Positions 26,085-35,473 of a DNA stretch of 64,000 nucleotides are shown here, one piece after another. The notes beneath the pieces are model-generated. The model was not told the DNA's origin. It saw only the letters and a list, made by a program, of their open reading frames with translations, and ran no database searches. The stretch is from Glaciecola sp049650345 (GTDB lineage: Bacteria > Pseudomonadota > Gammaproteobacteria > Enterobacterales > Alteromonadaceae): the NCBI GenBank assembly GCA_049650345.1, contig JBARZY010000123.1, positions 49,185-113,184 of the forward strand, given 5' to 3'. Positions within the stretch are counted from its first letter, which is position 1. The number at the start of each line of letters is the position of its first letter. Position numbers and translations under genes: made by a program.

Positions 26085-27530
26085 CTATTTTCGGTGCAAT
26101 AATGCCATTACTTCTAAATGAGAGGTAAATGGAAACATATCTAAGGCTGTAATTTTTTCAAGCGTGTAGTGTGTTTGTAGCTCAGCAAAATCTCTAATAA
26201 ACGTATTCGCGTTACACGACACATACACAATTGTTTGCACCTTACTGTGACAAAGCTTTTTACTTAAGGCTAATGCGCCTTCGCGTGATGGGTCAAGTAC
26301 CACCGCACTGTTTTTTTCGATGTTGATATTGGCCAGCGCGTGTTCATCTGACAAATCGAGTTTTGCAAACACACAATTGGTAATGTGATTGCGCTTAGCA
26401 TTAGCGATGGCGCTATCGACCATGCTCTGTACGCCTTCATATGCAATTACCTTGTCAAACTTCGTAGATAATGCCAAAGCAAAGTTCCCTGAGCCGCAAA
26501 AAAAATCATACAAAGTTTGTTGCTTGGTTGACGCAAGCCAAGTGAGCGCCAAGGCTACCATATCATGGTTAACCGACTCGTTTACCTGCAAAAACTGATC
26601 GGCACTAATGGCTTGCACAATGTGATTGTTGGGATAAATACATAGCTCAGTAGACGCTTTGTTAATGCCAACCACTGCTTGGTTTTTTTGATGAATAACA
26701 ATGTTTAGTTGAGTGTTGCTTGCAAACTCGCTGAGTTGCTCATAAGTAGCATTGGACAAAGTTTTTACGCAAAAAATAGCCAACTGAAGTTGTGTGTTTT
26801 TACTCTGTACAGACGTATCACTTGCATCTGATCGGTATCCCTGTGTAATCACAATATGGCCAATTTTATCAACACAGTCGAGTGTTTTAATACGATCGGT
26901 AATACTCGCAATATGCTGGTTGATTTCACTAACAGTAATTGCACAATGGCGTACATCAACTATTTTATTGCTTGCTGCCTCTCTGTATCCAATTTTAACG
27001 GCATTAATATTACGTGCATCTATCGCCAATTTAACGCGGCGTCGATAACCATAACTATCTATATCGTTTGCACTAGCTGAATAAGAAATGCTTGCGCGTA
27101 TGGGTGACACCCACTTTTCAGTTGCCACTTGCACCCTATTTTCAATATAGTTTTGAAGTGCCGTTTGTTTTTCACTTAGGGCGTGCTCTGGGGAAGTGTG
27201 TTGCATTGAACACCCACCGCAACGCCCATAATATTCACAAAAAGGCTCGGTACGATACTCGCTGGGCTTTAGCACCTTTATAGCAGTTGCGAAGTTAACG
27301 CGTTTTGATTGCTGGGTAATTTTTACTTTTACGTGTTCCCCTGCTAATGCGTTTTTAATAACGGTAAGGGGCTGCGTTTCTAAGCATAAACCATTGCCGC
27401 TATGGTCAGCCACTGTTACTCGCAAATCTTGCTGTAGCGCACTATGGGCAAGCCCACCTTTATTAGCGCCTGCGCGTTTCTTTACTTGGTGTTTCGCTCG
27501 ACTATTTTTGGGCTTGTAAACTTGTGCCAC
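26085..27530 (-). CDS. rlmD: 23S rRNA (uracil-1939-C5)-methyltransferase
   Basis: SAM-dependent m5U1939 methyltransferase, 481 residues. An N-terminal TRAM domain is followed by the iron-sulfur cysteines CEYYGRCGGC, then the Rossmann part with FFCGSGNFALAL, the VVLDPSREGA motif and the nucleophile motif VYVSCN. GTG start with AGGAG seven bases upstream. It is just upstream of relA (25-base gap), as in E. coli. The related enzymes RlmC and TrmA are less likely given length and context. Confidence 0.95.
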   Translation of the reverse strand: MAQVYKPKNSRAKHQVKKRAGANKGGLAHSALQQDLRVTVADHSGNGLCLETQPLTVIKNALAGEHVKVKITQQSKRVNFATAIKVLKPSEYRTEPFCEYYGRCGGCSMQHTSPEHALSEKQTALQNYIENRVQVATEKWVSPIRASISYSASANDIDSYGYRRRVKLAIDARNINAVKIGYREAASNKIVDVRHCAITVSEINQHIASITDRIKTLDCVDKIGHIVITQGYRSDASDTSVQSKNTQLQLAIFCVKTLSNATYEQLSEFASNTQLNIVIHQKNQAVVGINKASTELCIYPNNHIVQAISADQFLQVNESVNHDMVALALTWLASTKQQTLYDFFCGSGNFALALSTKFDKVIAYEGVQSMVDSAIANAKRNHITNCVFAKLDLSDEHALANINIEKNSAVVLDPSREGALALSKKLCHSKVQTIVYVSCNANTFIRDFAELQTHYTLEKITALDMFPFTSHLEVMALLHRK

Positions 27531-27586
27531 TGTAGGCTCCTAGCGATAATACCGCAACTAACTGCTGTTCACTGTATAGTGATAAT

Positions 27587-27961
27587 TTATATTTCAATAA
27601 CCGCAAATGCAGTGGCATACATCACTTCATCAGAAATAGAAAGATGACAACTACGCATCCCTAGTTCACTTAATTTTTCGTGTAATAGGCCACTAGTGTG
27701 AACAGTAGGTTTACCAAGTGCATCATGTTTTATATGCACCATGTGCCAACTCATACCATTGCCAATACCCGTACCGAACGCTTTTAGCACAGCTTCTTTT
27801 GCGGCAAAACGCTTGGCAACAAAACGGCTGGCATTATTGCAAGTGTGCATTTCTATCAGTTCTTCAGGACATAAAATACGCTGCGCAAAGCGCTCACTCT
27901 TTGCCATTGCACTTTGTATGCGGCTTATTTCAACAATGTCGGTACCGATACCCAATATCAT
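27587..27961 (-). CDS. acpS: Holo-[acyl-carrier-protein] synthase
   Basis: Transfers 4'-phosphopantetheine from CoA to apo-ACP. The 124-residue protein opens with GIGTDIVEISRIQSAM, whose aspartate and the later FAAKEAVLKAFGTG motif bind magnesium and CoA. It begins 7 bases after pdxJ; the recO-pdxJ-acpS order is conserved with E. coli. Confidence 0.97.
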   Translation of the reverse strand: MILGIGTDIVEISRIQSAMAKSERFAQRILCPEELIEMHTCNNASRFVAKRFAAKEAVLKAFGTGIGNGMSWHMVHIKHDALGKPTVHTSGLLHEKLSELGMRSCHLSISDEVMYATAFAVIEI

Positions 27962-27968
27962 AATAAAA

Positions 27969-28733
27969 CTAGTTCGATCTTAATTGCTTGAATAAAGAAG
28001 CCTGCATTCTGGCTTGCTGCATTTCTCTACGCATATCTGCCACCGCCTTTTCGAGGCCATCAAACGCTGCTCGTGCAATAATAGCATGGCCTATATTCAA
28101 CTCAACAAGCTGTTCAATGGCGGCAATGGCTTGGACATTATGATAATGCAAGCCATGACCTGCATTTACTTTCAAGCCTAAGCGATCTGCATACTCGATG
28201 CCTTCGACCAATTTAGCAAGTTCATGTGCCATTTCTGCTTCAGTTTTTGCTTCTGCATATTGCCCTGTGTGTATTTCAATATAGGGTGCGCCAGCCTCTA
28301 AGGCTGCTTCAATTTGCGCCTGGTCGGCGTCAATAAATAATGATGCAAAGGTGCCTTGCTCGTGTAATTGCGTGCATGCATCGGTAATTTTGGCTAAGTT
28401 ACCTGCCACGTCTAAGCCACCTTCGGTGGTGAGCTCTTCGCGTTTTTCTGGTACCAAGCAACAAAACTCAGGAAGCACCTTTGCGGCGATTGCGAGCATT
28501 TCATCGGTTACTGCCATTTCTAGGTTCATGCGCGTATTTAGGGTGTTTTTTAGGGTGTACACGTCTTTATCCATTATATGGCGACGGTCTTCGCGCAAGT
28601 GAATAGTAATGCCATCGGCACCTGCTCGCTCTGCGATATCTGCTGCGTGCACAGGATTAGGATAGTCAGTACCACGCGCATTACGAATGGTGGCAATGTG
28701 ATCAATGTTTACGCCCAGTAAAATGGGTTGCAT
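27969..28733 (-). CDS. pdxJ: Pyridoxine 5'-phosphate synthase
   Basis: Closes the pyridoxine ring in the last step of DXP-dependent vitamin B6 synthesis. 254 residues, TIM barrel with NIDHIATIRNARGTDYPNPV at the N-terminus, ITIHLREDRRHIMD, and phosphate-binding VNAGHGLHYHN. A GGAG lies just before the ATG. pdxA, another B6 gene, is also in this window (44894). 149 bases separate it from recO, with no obvious gene. Confidence 0.98.
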   Translation of the reverse strand: MQPILLGVNIDHIATIRNARGTDYPNPVHAADIAERAGADGITIHLREDRRHIMDKDVYTLKNTLNTRMNLEMAVTDEMLAIAAKVLPEFCCLVPEKREELTTEGGLDVAGNLAKITDACTQLHEQGTFASLFIDADQAQIEAALEAGAPYIEIHTGQYAEAKTEAEMAHELAKLVEGIEYADRLGLKVNAGHGLHYHNVQAIAAIEQLVELNIGHAIIARAAFDGLEKAVADMRREMQQARMQASLFKQLRSN

Positions 28734-28882
28734 ATTATTCTCCGAAGTACTTGCATAAAGCGTTGTAGGTATTATCAGTCATCGACTAATACTAATCAAT
28801 GGAAACTCAAGGCTCGTGTGATGTGTGTAGGTACGTAAGCCGGCTAAATTAGCTCAGTCAGACTCAATGTTATGCTCTTCTA

Positions 28883-29623
28883 TTACAAACTAGCTAAAAA
28901 TAATTCACGACTTTTAATTGGTTTGCTACCAATAATTTCCTTTAAAGCATGTCGACATATATATTTCGCGGCTTTTAATACATCAACACTATGACTAGAC
29001 GTATACTCACCTGAGGCAATAGCGATAAGCGCTTGTCCACTGATAGCGTGTTTAGTTTGCGGGTGACACTGCGTAAATCCGCCCTGCACATCAAAGCGAT
29101 AATATTCATCAATGTTGATCGCTTGTTGTGATTGCATGTCACTGGAAAAATCAGGTAAATAACCCATGCAATGCAACAAGGTAAACTCAAACTCGCGTAA
29201 AATGGGCTCAAACATCACCACTTCAGTGCTATGTGTTTGTGATAATAACTGTAAAGTGCGCTCGTAATGGGCAAATAGCTCTGGCATGGGCTCAGCTTCA
29301 GGCAGTGCTCTAGTGAGTATTTCATTAATGTAAAAAGCACAATACAGTGCGGTGTGCGTTAAGCTAATATTGCTGCCGTTGCCCTCAATCTTTCCTAAAT
29401 TCTTTAAAGCAGATCGTCCGCTCAATTCAAAATCATTTTTTTGCAGTGCTTGCAGTAAGCTTTTTCTTTCTGATTTGGTGTTGCCTCGAGCGCCTTTAGC
29501 AACAGCACTCACTCGACCTTGTTCCAAGGTAAAAAAGTCAACCAGCAAACTGGTCTCTCGGTAAGCACGCTTATGCAATACATAACCAGTGTACGCTTGT
29601 GAACGGCTACTAGAAGGAACCAT
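28883..29623 (-). CDS. recO: DNA repair protein RecO
   Basis: Recombination mediator that helps RecA replace SSB in the RecFOR pathway. About 246 residues: an N-terminal OB fold (TGYVLHKRAYRETSLLVDFF, VSAVAKGARG) and a helical C-terminal part. Cysteines C216 region (AKYICRH) do not form the four-cysteine zinc finger seen in some RecO proteins. Start is either ATG 29623 or GTG 29629, the latter overlapping the recJ stop (TAGTG). Coupling to recJ puts two genes of one repair pathway together. Confidence 0.93.
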   Translation of the reverse strand: MVPSSSRSQAYTGYVLHKRAYRETSLLVDFFTLEQGRVSAVAKGARGNTKSERKSLLQALQKNDFELSGRSALKNLGKIEGNGSNISLTHTALYCAFYINEILTRALPEAEPMPELFAHYERTLQLLSQTHSTEVVMFEPILREFEFTLLHCMGYLPDFSSDMQSQQAINIDEYYRFDVQGGFTQCHPQTKHAISGQALIAIASGEYTSSHSVDVLKAAKYICRHALKEIIGSKPIKSRELFLASL

Positions 29624-29628
29624 TGACA

Positions 29629-31347
29629 CTACGCAAGTGCCTCAATACCCAATATAATTAATTGCACTGAAGTTTGTCCTCTAAACTCATTTATATCTAA
29701 ACGATAAGCGACGTTTGCCCGCTTGGCCTGAAGATTTGGCCATTCATCAGTATTTACATTAAAGGCAATCCCGTCAATATACTGTTCGCCATGTTGTAAG
29801 ACTACCTTTAAATGCTTCTGACCCACTATTTTCTGGCTCACAAGTGCAAATTCACCGTCAAATACAGGCTCTTCAAATTGTTGACCCCAAGGCATGGCAA
29901 ACTTAAGTAATGAGGCAGTTTCTAAGCTCAAATCATTACTGGACAACTCGCCATCTGAATACAAGATCGCTTCACTAGGCATATCAACAAGCAGTTCACT
30001 TACAACTTGCTGCAGTAACTCACTAAACTTAGCTAAGTCTTGCTTTGCAATAGATAAGCCTGCTGCCATTGCATGTCCACCAAACTTTTTGATCAAGCCA
30101 GGTACAAGCGCATCGACTCTGGCTAAGGCATCTCTTATATGCACACCATCGATTGAGCGCGCCGACCCCTTGATAAAATATTCGTCTTCGTCGGCAAATA
30201 CGATGGTGGGCCGATAATGTGCCTCTTTTAAACGTCCAGCAACAATACCCACTACACCTTGATGAAAATCGCTACGATATACAACTAACGCAGAGGGTTT
30301 TAGATCGCCCGTTAAATCTAATTGCGCTAATGCGGTGTTAGCATCTTCACGCATAGAAGCCTCTATTTCTCGGCGCGATTGATTTAAGCCATCTAATTGG
30401 GCCGCTAATACAGCACATTGATTGCTATCATCACTGATTAAACATTCAATGCCTTGTGACATATCTTCTAAACGCCCTGCGGCATTGAGTCGAGGGCCAA
30501 GCACAAAGCCAATATCAGTGGTACAACATTTTCTAAAGTTTTTGTTGGCCACATTGAGCAAGGCCAAAATACCAGGCCGTGTGCGGCCACTGCGAATACG
30601 CGCAATCCCTTGATGCACCAAAATACGGTTGTTTTTATCAAGCGCTACTACGTCAGCTACAGTGCCAAGGGCAACAATATCCAAAAAATTTGCCATATTA
30701 GGGGGTGTAATAGTGTTGTGGGAAAAATAGTCCATTTGTTGCAAGGTGTTCTTTAGGGCCGTCATTACATAAAACGCCACTCCTACTCCGGCAATGGCTT
30801 TTGAAGGAAAATCACAATCCACTTGATTAGGATTAACAATAGCGTCGGCTGCGGGAAGCTGTTCTGCTGGTAAATGGTGGTCGGTTACCACTACCTCAAT
30901 ACCCAGCGCTTTTGCTGTGTTTACACCATCAATACTCGAAATACCGTTATCAACGGTAACTATCAACTCTGCTCCCTGTTGATGAGCCAATTCAACCACT
31001 GGAGAGGTTAGCCCATAACCGTAATCAAATCGGTTAGGCACAATAAAGCTAACATTGGTGTGGCCCATTGCGCGCAGCGCCAATATACACAAGGCAGTAC
31101 TAGTGGCGCCATCAGCGTCAAAGTCGCCCACAATACAAATAGCGCGTTTATTAATTACCGCATTAGCCAGCAGCTGTGAAGCCACATCAATATCTTTGAA
31201 CAAATTATAATGCAACAAATGTTGTGCTTGTGTGGTCAATTCTTCCGATGAAGAAATACCACGCTGGCGGATCACTTGATCCAGTATTGGATGAAAAGCC
31301 TGATTAAGCGATGTACTGCTTGCTGCTTGACGACGTTGAATAAGCAA
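29629..31347 (-). CDS. recJ: Single-strand-DNA-specific 5'-3' exonuclease RecJ
   Basis: Exonuclease supplying single-stranded ends for RecFOR repair and mismatch repair; 572 residues (E. coli 577). DHH-family motifs are visible: IVGDFDADGATSTALC, VTVDNGISS, VVTDHHLP, ALGTVADVVAL, and the DHHA1 motif KFGGHAMAAGLSI near residue 410. The start is a TTG with AGGT five bases upstream. In E. coli the gene order is xerD-dsbC-recJ; here dsbC is 6.9 kb away, on the other side of the sortase module. Confidence 0.97.
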   Translation of the reverse strand: MLIQRRQAASSTSLNQAFHPILDQVIRQRGISSSEELTTQAQHLLHYNLFKDIDVASQLLANAVINKRAICIVGDFDADGATSTALCILALRAMGHTNVSFIVPNRFDYGYGLTSPVVELAHQQGAELIVTVDNGISSIDGVNTAKALGIEVVVTDHHLPAEQLPAADAIVNPNQVDCDFPSKAIAGVGVAFYVMTALKNTLQQMDYFSHNTITPPNMANFLDIVALGTVADVVALDKNNRILVHQGIARIRSGRTRPGILALLNVANKNFRKCCTTDIGFVLGPRLNAAGRLEDMSQGIECLISDDSNQCAVLAAQLDGLNQSRREIEASMREDANTALAQLDLTGDLKPSALVVYRSDFHQGVVGIVAGRLKEAHYRPTIVFADEDEYFIKGSARSIDGVHIRDALARVDALVPGLIKKFGGHAMAAGLSIAKQDLAKFSELLQQVVSELLVDMPSEAILYSDGELSSNDLSLETASLLKFAMPWGQQFEEPVFDGEFALVSQKIVGQKHLKVVLQHGEQYIDGIAFNVNTDEWPNLQAKRANVAYRLDINEFRGQTSVQLIILGIEALA

Positions 31348-31419
31348 TGGATACCTAGCAAATTAATAACAATATATAATATGCAAATGATACCCCAAAC
31401 ACCTGTACCTTTGTACTGG

Positions 31420-33639
31420 CTATTTACCCTCTTTAAAGCGTATTAGTACAATTACACCGCTGTGATCGGGTAAGTTATCTATCGTCATTTTTGCACCGTG
31501 ATACTGCGCAATTATATTCGCCACAAACAGTCCTAAGCCTAAATGAGATTGCTCTGACGTTGTTGACTTACGTACCGATATCATAGAGTTTAGCAGTTGG
31601 TTTTGCATATTCTCTGGCAGGAGTTCACCTTGATTGGTAATACTCAGGGCAAGCGACTTGTTTTTTTCAAACAAACGTAGCGATACCGGTGTACCACTGC
31701 GCTTAAATTCCATCGCATTGACGACAATTTTATCAAGCATTTGCGCAAACATGTCAGGGGAGCCTTTAAGAGGTGCTTGTTTAACACTAATAGTAAGTTC
31801 AGTTTGCGCTTCTGGATAGGTCATCTGGTAGCCTTGCACACAGCCCCTCAATACTTCAATTGCATCAAACGATTCAGCTTCAGTACGATGTATAGCTTGC
31901 TCTAGTCGGGTCGCCTCACTCATATTGTTTAAAATATTACTCAATCTAGAGATACCTTGCTGAGCACGCTCAACGTATTGTTGTTGCTCATCGTTTTGAC
32001 TAATTAGCTGTAAATTATCGAGTGAGGAAGTGACCACCGCAACTGGGGTGCGTAATTCGTGTGACAACCTAGACGCCATTTGTTCTAAGTATTGGTTGTA
32101 TTGCGACAACTTAACCAATACTTGATGAAACGAGCGGGACAAATCGCCAATTTCATCTGAGCTGCTTGATGGCGTAACACTGCCTACTATTTTGCCATTA
32201 TTATCGATGGCTTGTTCGGTATCATCGCGTAACTTTCTAACGCGGCTAGAAATACGCGAAGCAAACAAAAACAATGAGGCGGTTCCCAACAAAATAATCG
32301 CTAGAATAAAGTGAAATTGTTTTTCTAAGGCTTGGTTTCGTAAACTTCTAATACCATGAGTGGTTTGTTCAACCACCACTGCGCCCATCACTTCTTGGTC
32401 TATAAAAATAGGATGGGCGGCTGACAATATTACTGCCTTGTTGTCGGGACTAAGGCGCCATAATGTACTAGGTTCACCGCTTAAGGCACTTGCAATGTCA
32501 CGCCCTTGTAAGGCGAATGCATCGGCTAAATCGTCAATAAAATCACTAGGCGGCTTAGTCAATATTTTATAATAAAGGGGAAGCAATACGCGTTGCTCCA
32601 ATGCATTCCAAAGCGAAGGTGCACCAACAGCAGAATCTTCTTGCGCCGGAACAGCTTTATTATGTGTTTCATCATTCTGCGTAGATAAAACTGTACCAAT
32701 ACCTTGTGCATCTTGTAAATCGCCAGATTTCGCCAGCACTCGCATGTGTTTATCAACCACCCACACGCGCGCACCCGCGTACTCTAAGCCTTTAATAATG
32801 CTCTCAATTTCAGGCGATGGCAGTAATAAAGTACCCAAGGCATCTGACTGGGTTGGGTTTGCTGTGCCCATTACATAATTAACAGTGCGTTCAACGGTGT
32901 TGTCTACATCGGCCAAAGCAAAAGCGATATTGCTCGATATCATCGATAAGGGAAACCGAAGTTCTAGGTTGTAGCCGGTATCGGTGTTTTCCCATTGACC
33001 TTGTATACGCGTTTCAAGATCTAGTGCATTGATTATATTGGCACTTTGATTCACACTCACGTCTACTTTATATGCATTGACCCACCCTGGCTTAAAAGGC
33101 GAAATAACATAACGCTGAAACTTTCCCTCAGCGTCTGTTAGTGCTATTTGTAAAAAGTCATTTTTATCGACCCGCCGTGCGTTTTTTTCGCGCATCACTA
33201 CTTTGTTATCTGACACCTCAAACACGGCATAAAAAAACTGTCCATATTGTCCTACCATGTGCTTAAACGACAAACTCGTTGGCTGATATGCTTGAGTCTG
33301 CTCAATTAAGTTGTCAGCGCCATAGCTAATCATAGCATCAGCATAATCTTCCCAGTCAGACAACTCGCCATTCAGCGTAATCGGATAATTAATTTTATGA
33401 GCATATAAATCGGTGCCCGGACGAATGTTTGCCAAGTAAGCGGATTGTTTGTCGAACAGCGCCGGCCTTTCGTGCAGTGCAGTGGCTACGGCCCTTGCCG
33501 TGCCTACCAAGGTTTGCTCTTGGCCTATTCGCAAATAAGTTTCTAGCTGCCAAACATATTGGTAACTCATATAGGGAATGGCCAATAAAAAGGACGCAAA
33601 GATTAATAGTTTGGCGCGCAAACCCAGTTTAATTTTCAT
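31420..33639 (-). CDS. pdsS: Dedicated-sortase-system sensor histidine kinase (PdsS type)
   Basis: Membrane histidine kinase of 739 residues. Order of parts: transmembrane helix 1 (about 7-28), a large periplasmic region (29-441), transmembrane helix 2 (442-462), HAMP (463-515), HisKA with phospho-acceptor H527 (RLSHELRTPV), and an ATPase domain with N-box (DKIVVNAMEF) and G-box (HLGLGLFVANI). Within the periplasmic region, residues 86-270 look like a CBM9-type fold (NGELSDWEDYADAM at its start, TGYNLELRFPLSMI near its end). Overlaps pdsR by ATGA. The family is known beside proteobacterial sortases. Confidence 0.88.
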   Translation of the reverse strand: MKIKLGLRAKLLIFASFLLAIPYMSYQYVWQLETYLRIGQEQTLVGTARAVATALHERPALFDKQSAYLANIRPGTDLYAHKINYPITLNGELSDWEDYADAMISYGADNLIEQTQAYQPTSLSFKHMVGQYGQFFYAVFEVSDNKVVMREKNARRVDKNDFLQIALTDAEGKFQRYVISPFKPGWVNAYKVDVSVNQSANIINALDLETRIQGQWENTDTGYNLELRFPLSMISSNIAFALADVDNTVERTVNYVMGTANPTQSDALGTLLLPSPEIESIIKGLEYAGARVWVVDKHMRVLAKSGDLQDAQGIGTVLSTQNDETHNKAVPAQEDSAVGAPSLWNALEQRVLLPLYYKILTKPPSDFIDDLADAFALQGRDIASALSGEPSTLWRLSPDNKAVILSAAHPIFIDQEVMGAVVVEQTTHGIRSLRNQALEKQFHFILAIILLGTASLFLFASRISSRVRKLRDDTEQAIDNNGKIVGSVTPSSSSDEIGDLSRSFHQVLVKLSQYNQYLEQMASRLSHELRTPVAVVTSSLDNLQLISQNDEQQQYVERAQQGISRLSNILNNMSEATRLEQAIHRTEAESFDAIEVLRGCVQGYQMTYPEAQTELTISVKQAPLKGSPDMFAQMLDKIVVNAMEFKRSGTPVSLRLFEKNKSLALSITNQGELLPENMQNQLLNSMISVRKSTTSEQSHLGLGLFVANIIAQYHGAKMTIDNLPDHSGVIVLIRFKEGK

Positions 33640-34334
33640 GATACGGCATGCTTGAAGCGATAACCCATGCCATACACGGTCTCGATGCCGTCAAATTGTG
33701 GGTCTATTTGAATAAATTTTTTGCGAATACGTTTGATATGAGATGTAATCGTGGTGTCGTCCACCACCATCTTTGACTCATCCATAAGTTGTTGACGGCT
33801 TTTGACATGCCCTGCATGTTTTGCAATGGCATGTAACATCCAAAACTCGGTTACCGTTAAATCTACGCCTTGTTGCTGGTATAAAACGGTCATACGATCG
33901 GTATCCATGACCAAATCTCCAATTGTTACCAATTGCGATTGCACAGGCGCTTGTTGTAATACCTCTGTACGTCTGAATAATGCCGATATACGCGCCAATA
34001 AATGAGCCAAGCTGATGTCTTTGGTTAAATAATCGTCGGCGCCCATTCTTAAGCCACAAATGGTATCAAAATCATTGTCTCGTGCGGTGAAAAATATTAT
34101 CGGCAAACTGCTCGACAATGCGCGTAGTTGCTGACAAAGGGCAAACCCTCCATCAATGTCATCGCCTAAGCCTATATCGATAATGGCTAAATCAGGAAGA
34201 TGTAGTTTAAACGCTGCCTCAGCAGAATAGCGATCACTGTATTCAGACACTTTATAACCTTGGCGAGTAAGTGCCGCCACATAGTTTTCTCGTAGCGCTT
34301 TTTCATCTTCAATCAGTGCAATGTTCTTTTGCAT
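33636..34334 (-). CDS. pdsR: Dedicated-sortase-system response regulator (PdsR type)
   Basis: OmpR-class response regulator of 232 residues from ATG 34334 (an in-frame TTG at 34349 would add five). The receiver domain has the acidic pair in IEDE, phospho-acceptor D53 (AIIDIGLGDD) and switch residues FFTARD and LTKDIS; the C-terminal winged helix includes VKSRQQLMDESKMVVDDTTITSHIKRIRKKF. It is divergent from pdsO with about 240 bases between, so it probably controls its own operon and the sortase genes. No repeated binding site was evident by eye. Confidence 0.88.
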   Translation of the reverse strand: MQKNIALIEDEKALRENYVAALTRQGYKVSEYSDRYSAEAAFKLHLPDLAIIDIGLGDDIDGGFALCQQLRALSSSLPIIFFTARDNDFDTICGLRMGADDYLTKDISLAHLLARISALFRRTEVLQQAPVQSQLVTIGDLVMDTDRMTVLYQQQGVDLTVTEFWMLHAIAKHAGHVKSRQQLMDESKMVVDDTTITSHIKRIRKKFIQIDPQFDGIETVYGMGYRFKHAVS

Positions 34335-34575
34335 GCTATTACTACCCAAACGTGTTTGCTGCTTGTGTAAACACTCAAGCTAATGGTGTGTATCTGTGAC
34401 ATTTAGTATCGGTTAAATCACACCAAATCAAAAGCCCCAGCCCGCAATTTCCATTTTTTCGCCACATTTGATCGTCACATTGCCATTATTGCACCCTTTC
34501 TTTGCCTCTTTGTTGTTGTGTAATACATCTCGACGAAACAACAAACCAATAAACGTAAACCGTTTGGAGACAATC

Positions 34576-35340
34576 ATGAAAAAACTTATTCTTGTTAGTT
34601 CAATTACAGTGGCGATGACCTTAGGTATGAACAATGCAGCAGTTGCTGCAAATAAAAGCGAAAGCGACATGACCGACGCGCAAAAAACTGAAGCCATTGG
34701 TTTTGGATCTGGCTTTGTTACTGGCGCATTAGTAGGCGGCCCTATTGGTGCAATTGTAGGTGGTACATTTGGTGTGCTGGTTGCGCACGATGCTAATACC
34801 GACGACGAAATTGAAGCGAAAAACGCTGAAATTGTGAGTATTAGTCGTGAATTGCGCCAAAAAGAGGAAACCATTGCTAGCGTTAATAGAGACCTAAAAT
34901 CGTTACAGCAAAAAAATATGACGCAACTTGTTGCGTATCAAGAAAACACCGACGAAGAATGGTTAAATGACTTCAACGGGTTTGAGAGTAATCTACAATT
35001 CAAGACCGCTTCATTTCTAGTGGAAGATGCTTACAAAGCACAACTTAAACAAGTAGCTGCGCTTGCCAATACCTACCCACAACTACGCATAAAACTGACA
35101 GGTTATGCAGACCAACGTGGTGATTCGCAGTATAACCAACAATTGTCAGAACAACGCGCGCAAGCGGTTAAAGAATTTTTGTTGGGTAATAATGTAAATG
35201 CATCGCAAATTGGTGTGTCGGGTGCTGGAGAAACCACGCTAACCACGCAAGGTAAGGTAAACAATGAAGACTTGTTTTTCGAGCGCCGCGTAAGTGTCAC
35301 TTTAGTGAATAGTAATAAACAAATGACCGCTGCTAACTAA
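34576..35340 (+). CDS. pdsO: Sortase-system OmpA-family protein (PdsO type)
   Basis: A 254-residue exported protein. Signal peptide about residues 1-25; a glycine-zipper segment about 42-68 (GALVGGPIGAIVGGTFG); a predicted coiled coil about 76-115; and a C-terminal OmpA-like peptidoglycan-binding domain about 140-245 (LTGYADQRGDSQYNQQLSEQ, then FERRVSVTL). TTGGAGA precedes the ATG. No lipobox, so anchoring may be through the glycine zipper. It is the first gene of the plus-strand sortase transcript. Family members occur in dedicated proteobacterial sortase loci; its exact role is unknown. Confidence 0.87.
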   Translation: MKKLILVSSITVAMTLGMNNAAVAANKSESDMTDAQKTEAIGFGSGFVTGALVGGPIGAIVGGTFGVLVAHDANTDDEIEAKNAEIVSISRELRQKEETIASVNRDLKSLQQKNMTQLVAYQENTDEEWLNDFNGFESNLQFKTASFLVEDAYKAQLKQVAALANTYPQLRIKLTGYADQRGDSQYNQQLSEQRAQAVKEFLLGNNVNASQIGVSGAGETTLTTQGKVNNEDLFFERRVSVTLVNSNKQMTAAN

Positions 35341-35358
35341 GTTGTTATGTTCCGCCAG

Positions 35359-35448
35359 TGCCGCGATTTAGCGTAGCGTGTTTGCCTATTGACCTAATGT
35401 TAACAGTTAGGTTAATAGGCTTCTAGATATACTACATGTGGCGCGGCA
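35359..35448 (+). repeat. Nested inverted repeat between pdsO and the sortase-target gene
   Basis: An inner 14-bp stem, GCCTATTGACCTAA (35384-35397) with TTAGGTTAATAGGC (35407-35420), has one G-U wobble and a 9-base loop. Outer arms TGCCGCG (35359-35365) and CGCGGCA (35442-35448) are also complementary. No T run follows, so this is not a classic terminator; it may modulate read-through or stabilise part of the mRNA. Confidence 0.55.
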
Positions 35449-35473
35449 TTGCTTCATTCTGAAGGTTACTAAT

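Noticed and set aside
34428..34874. Minus-strand frame of 148 codons opposite pdsO
   Set aside because: Antisense to the pdsO signal and glycine-zipper region; composition mirrors the real gene.
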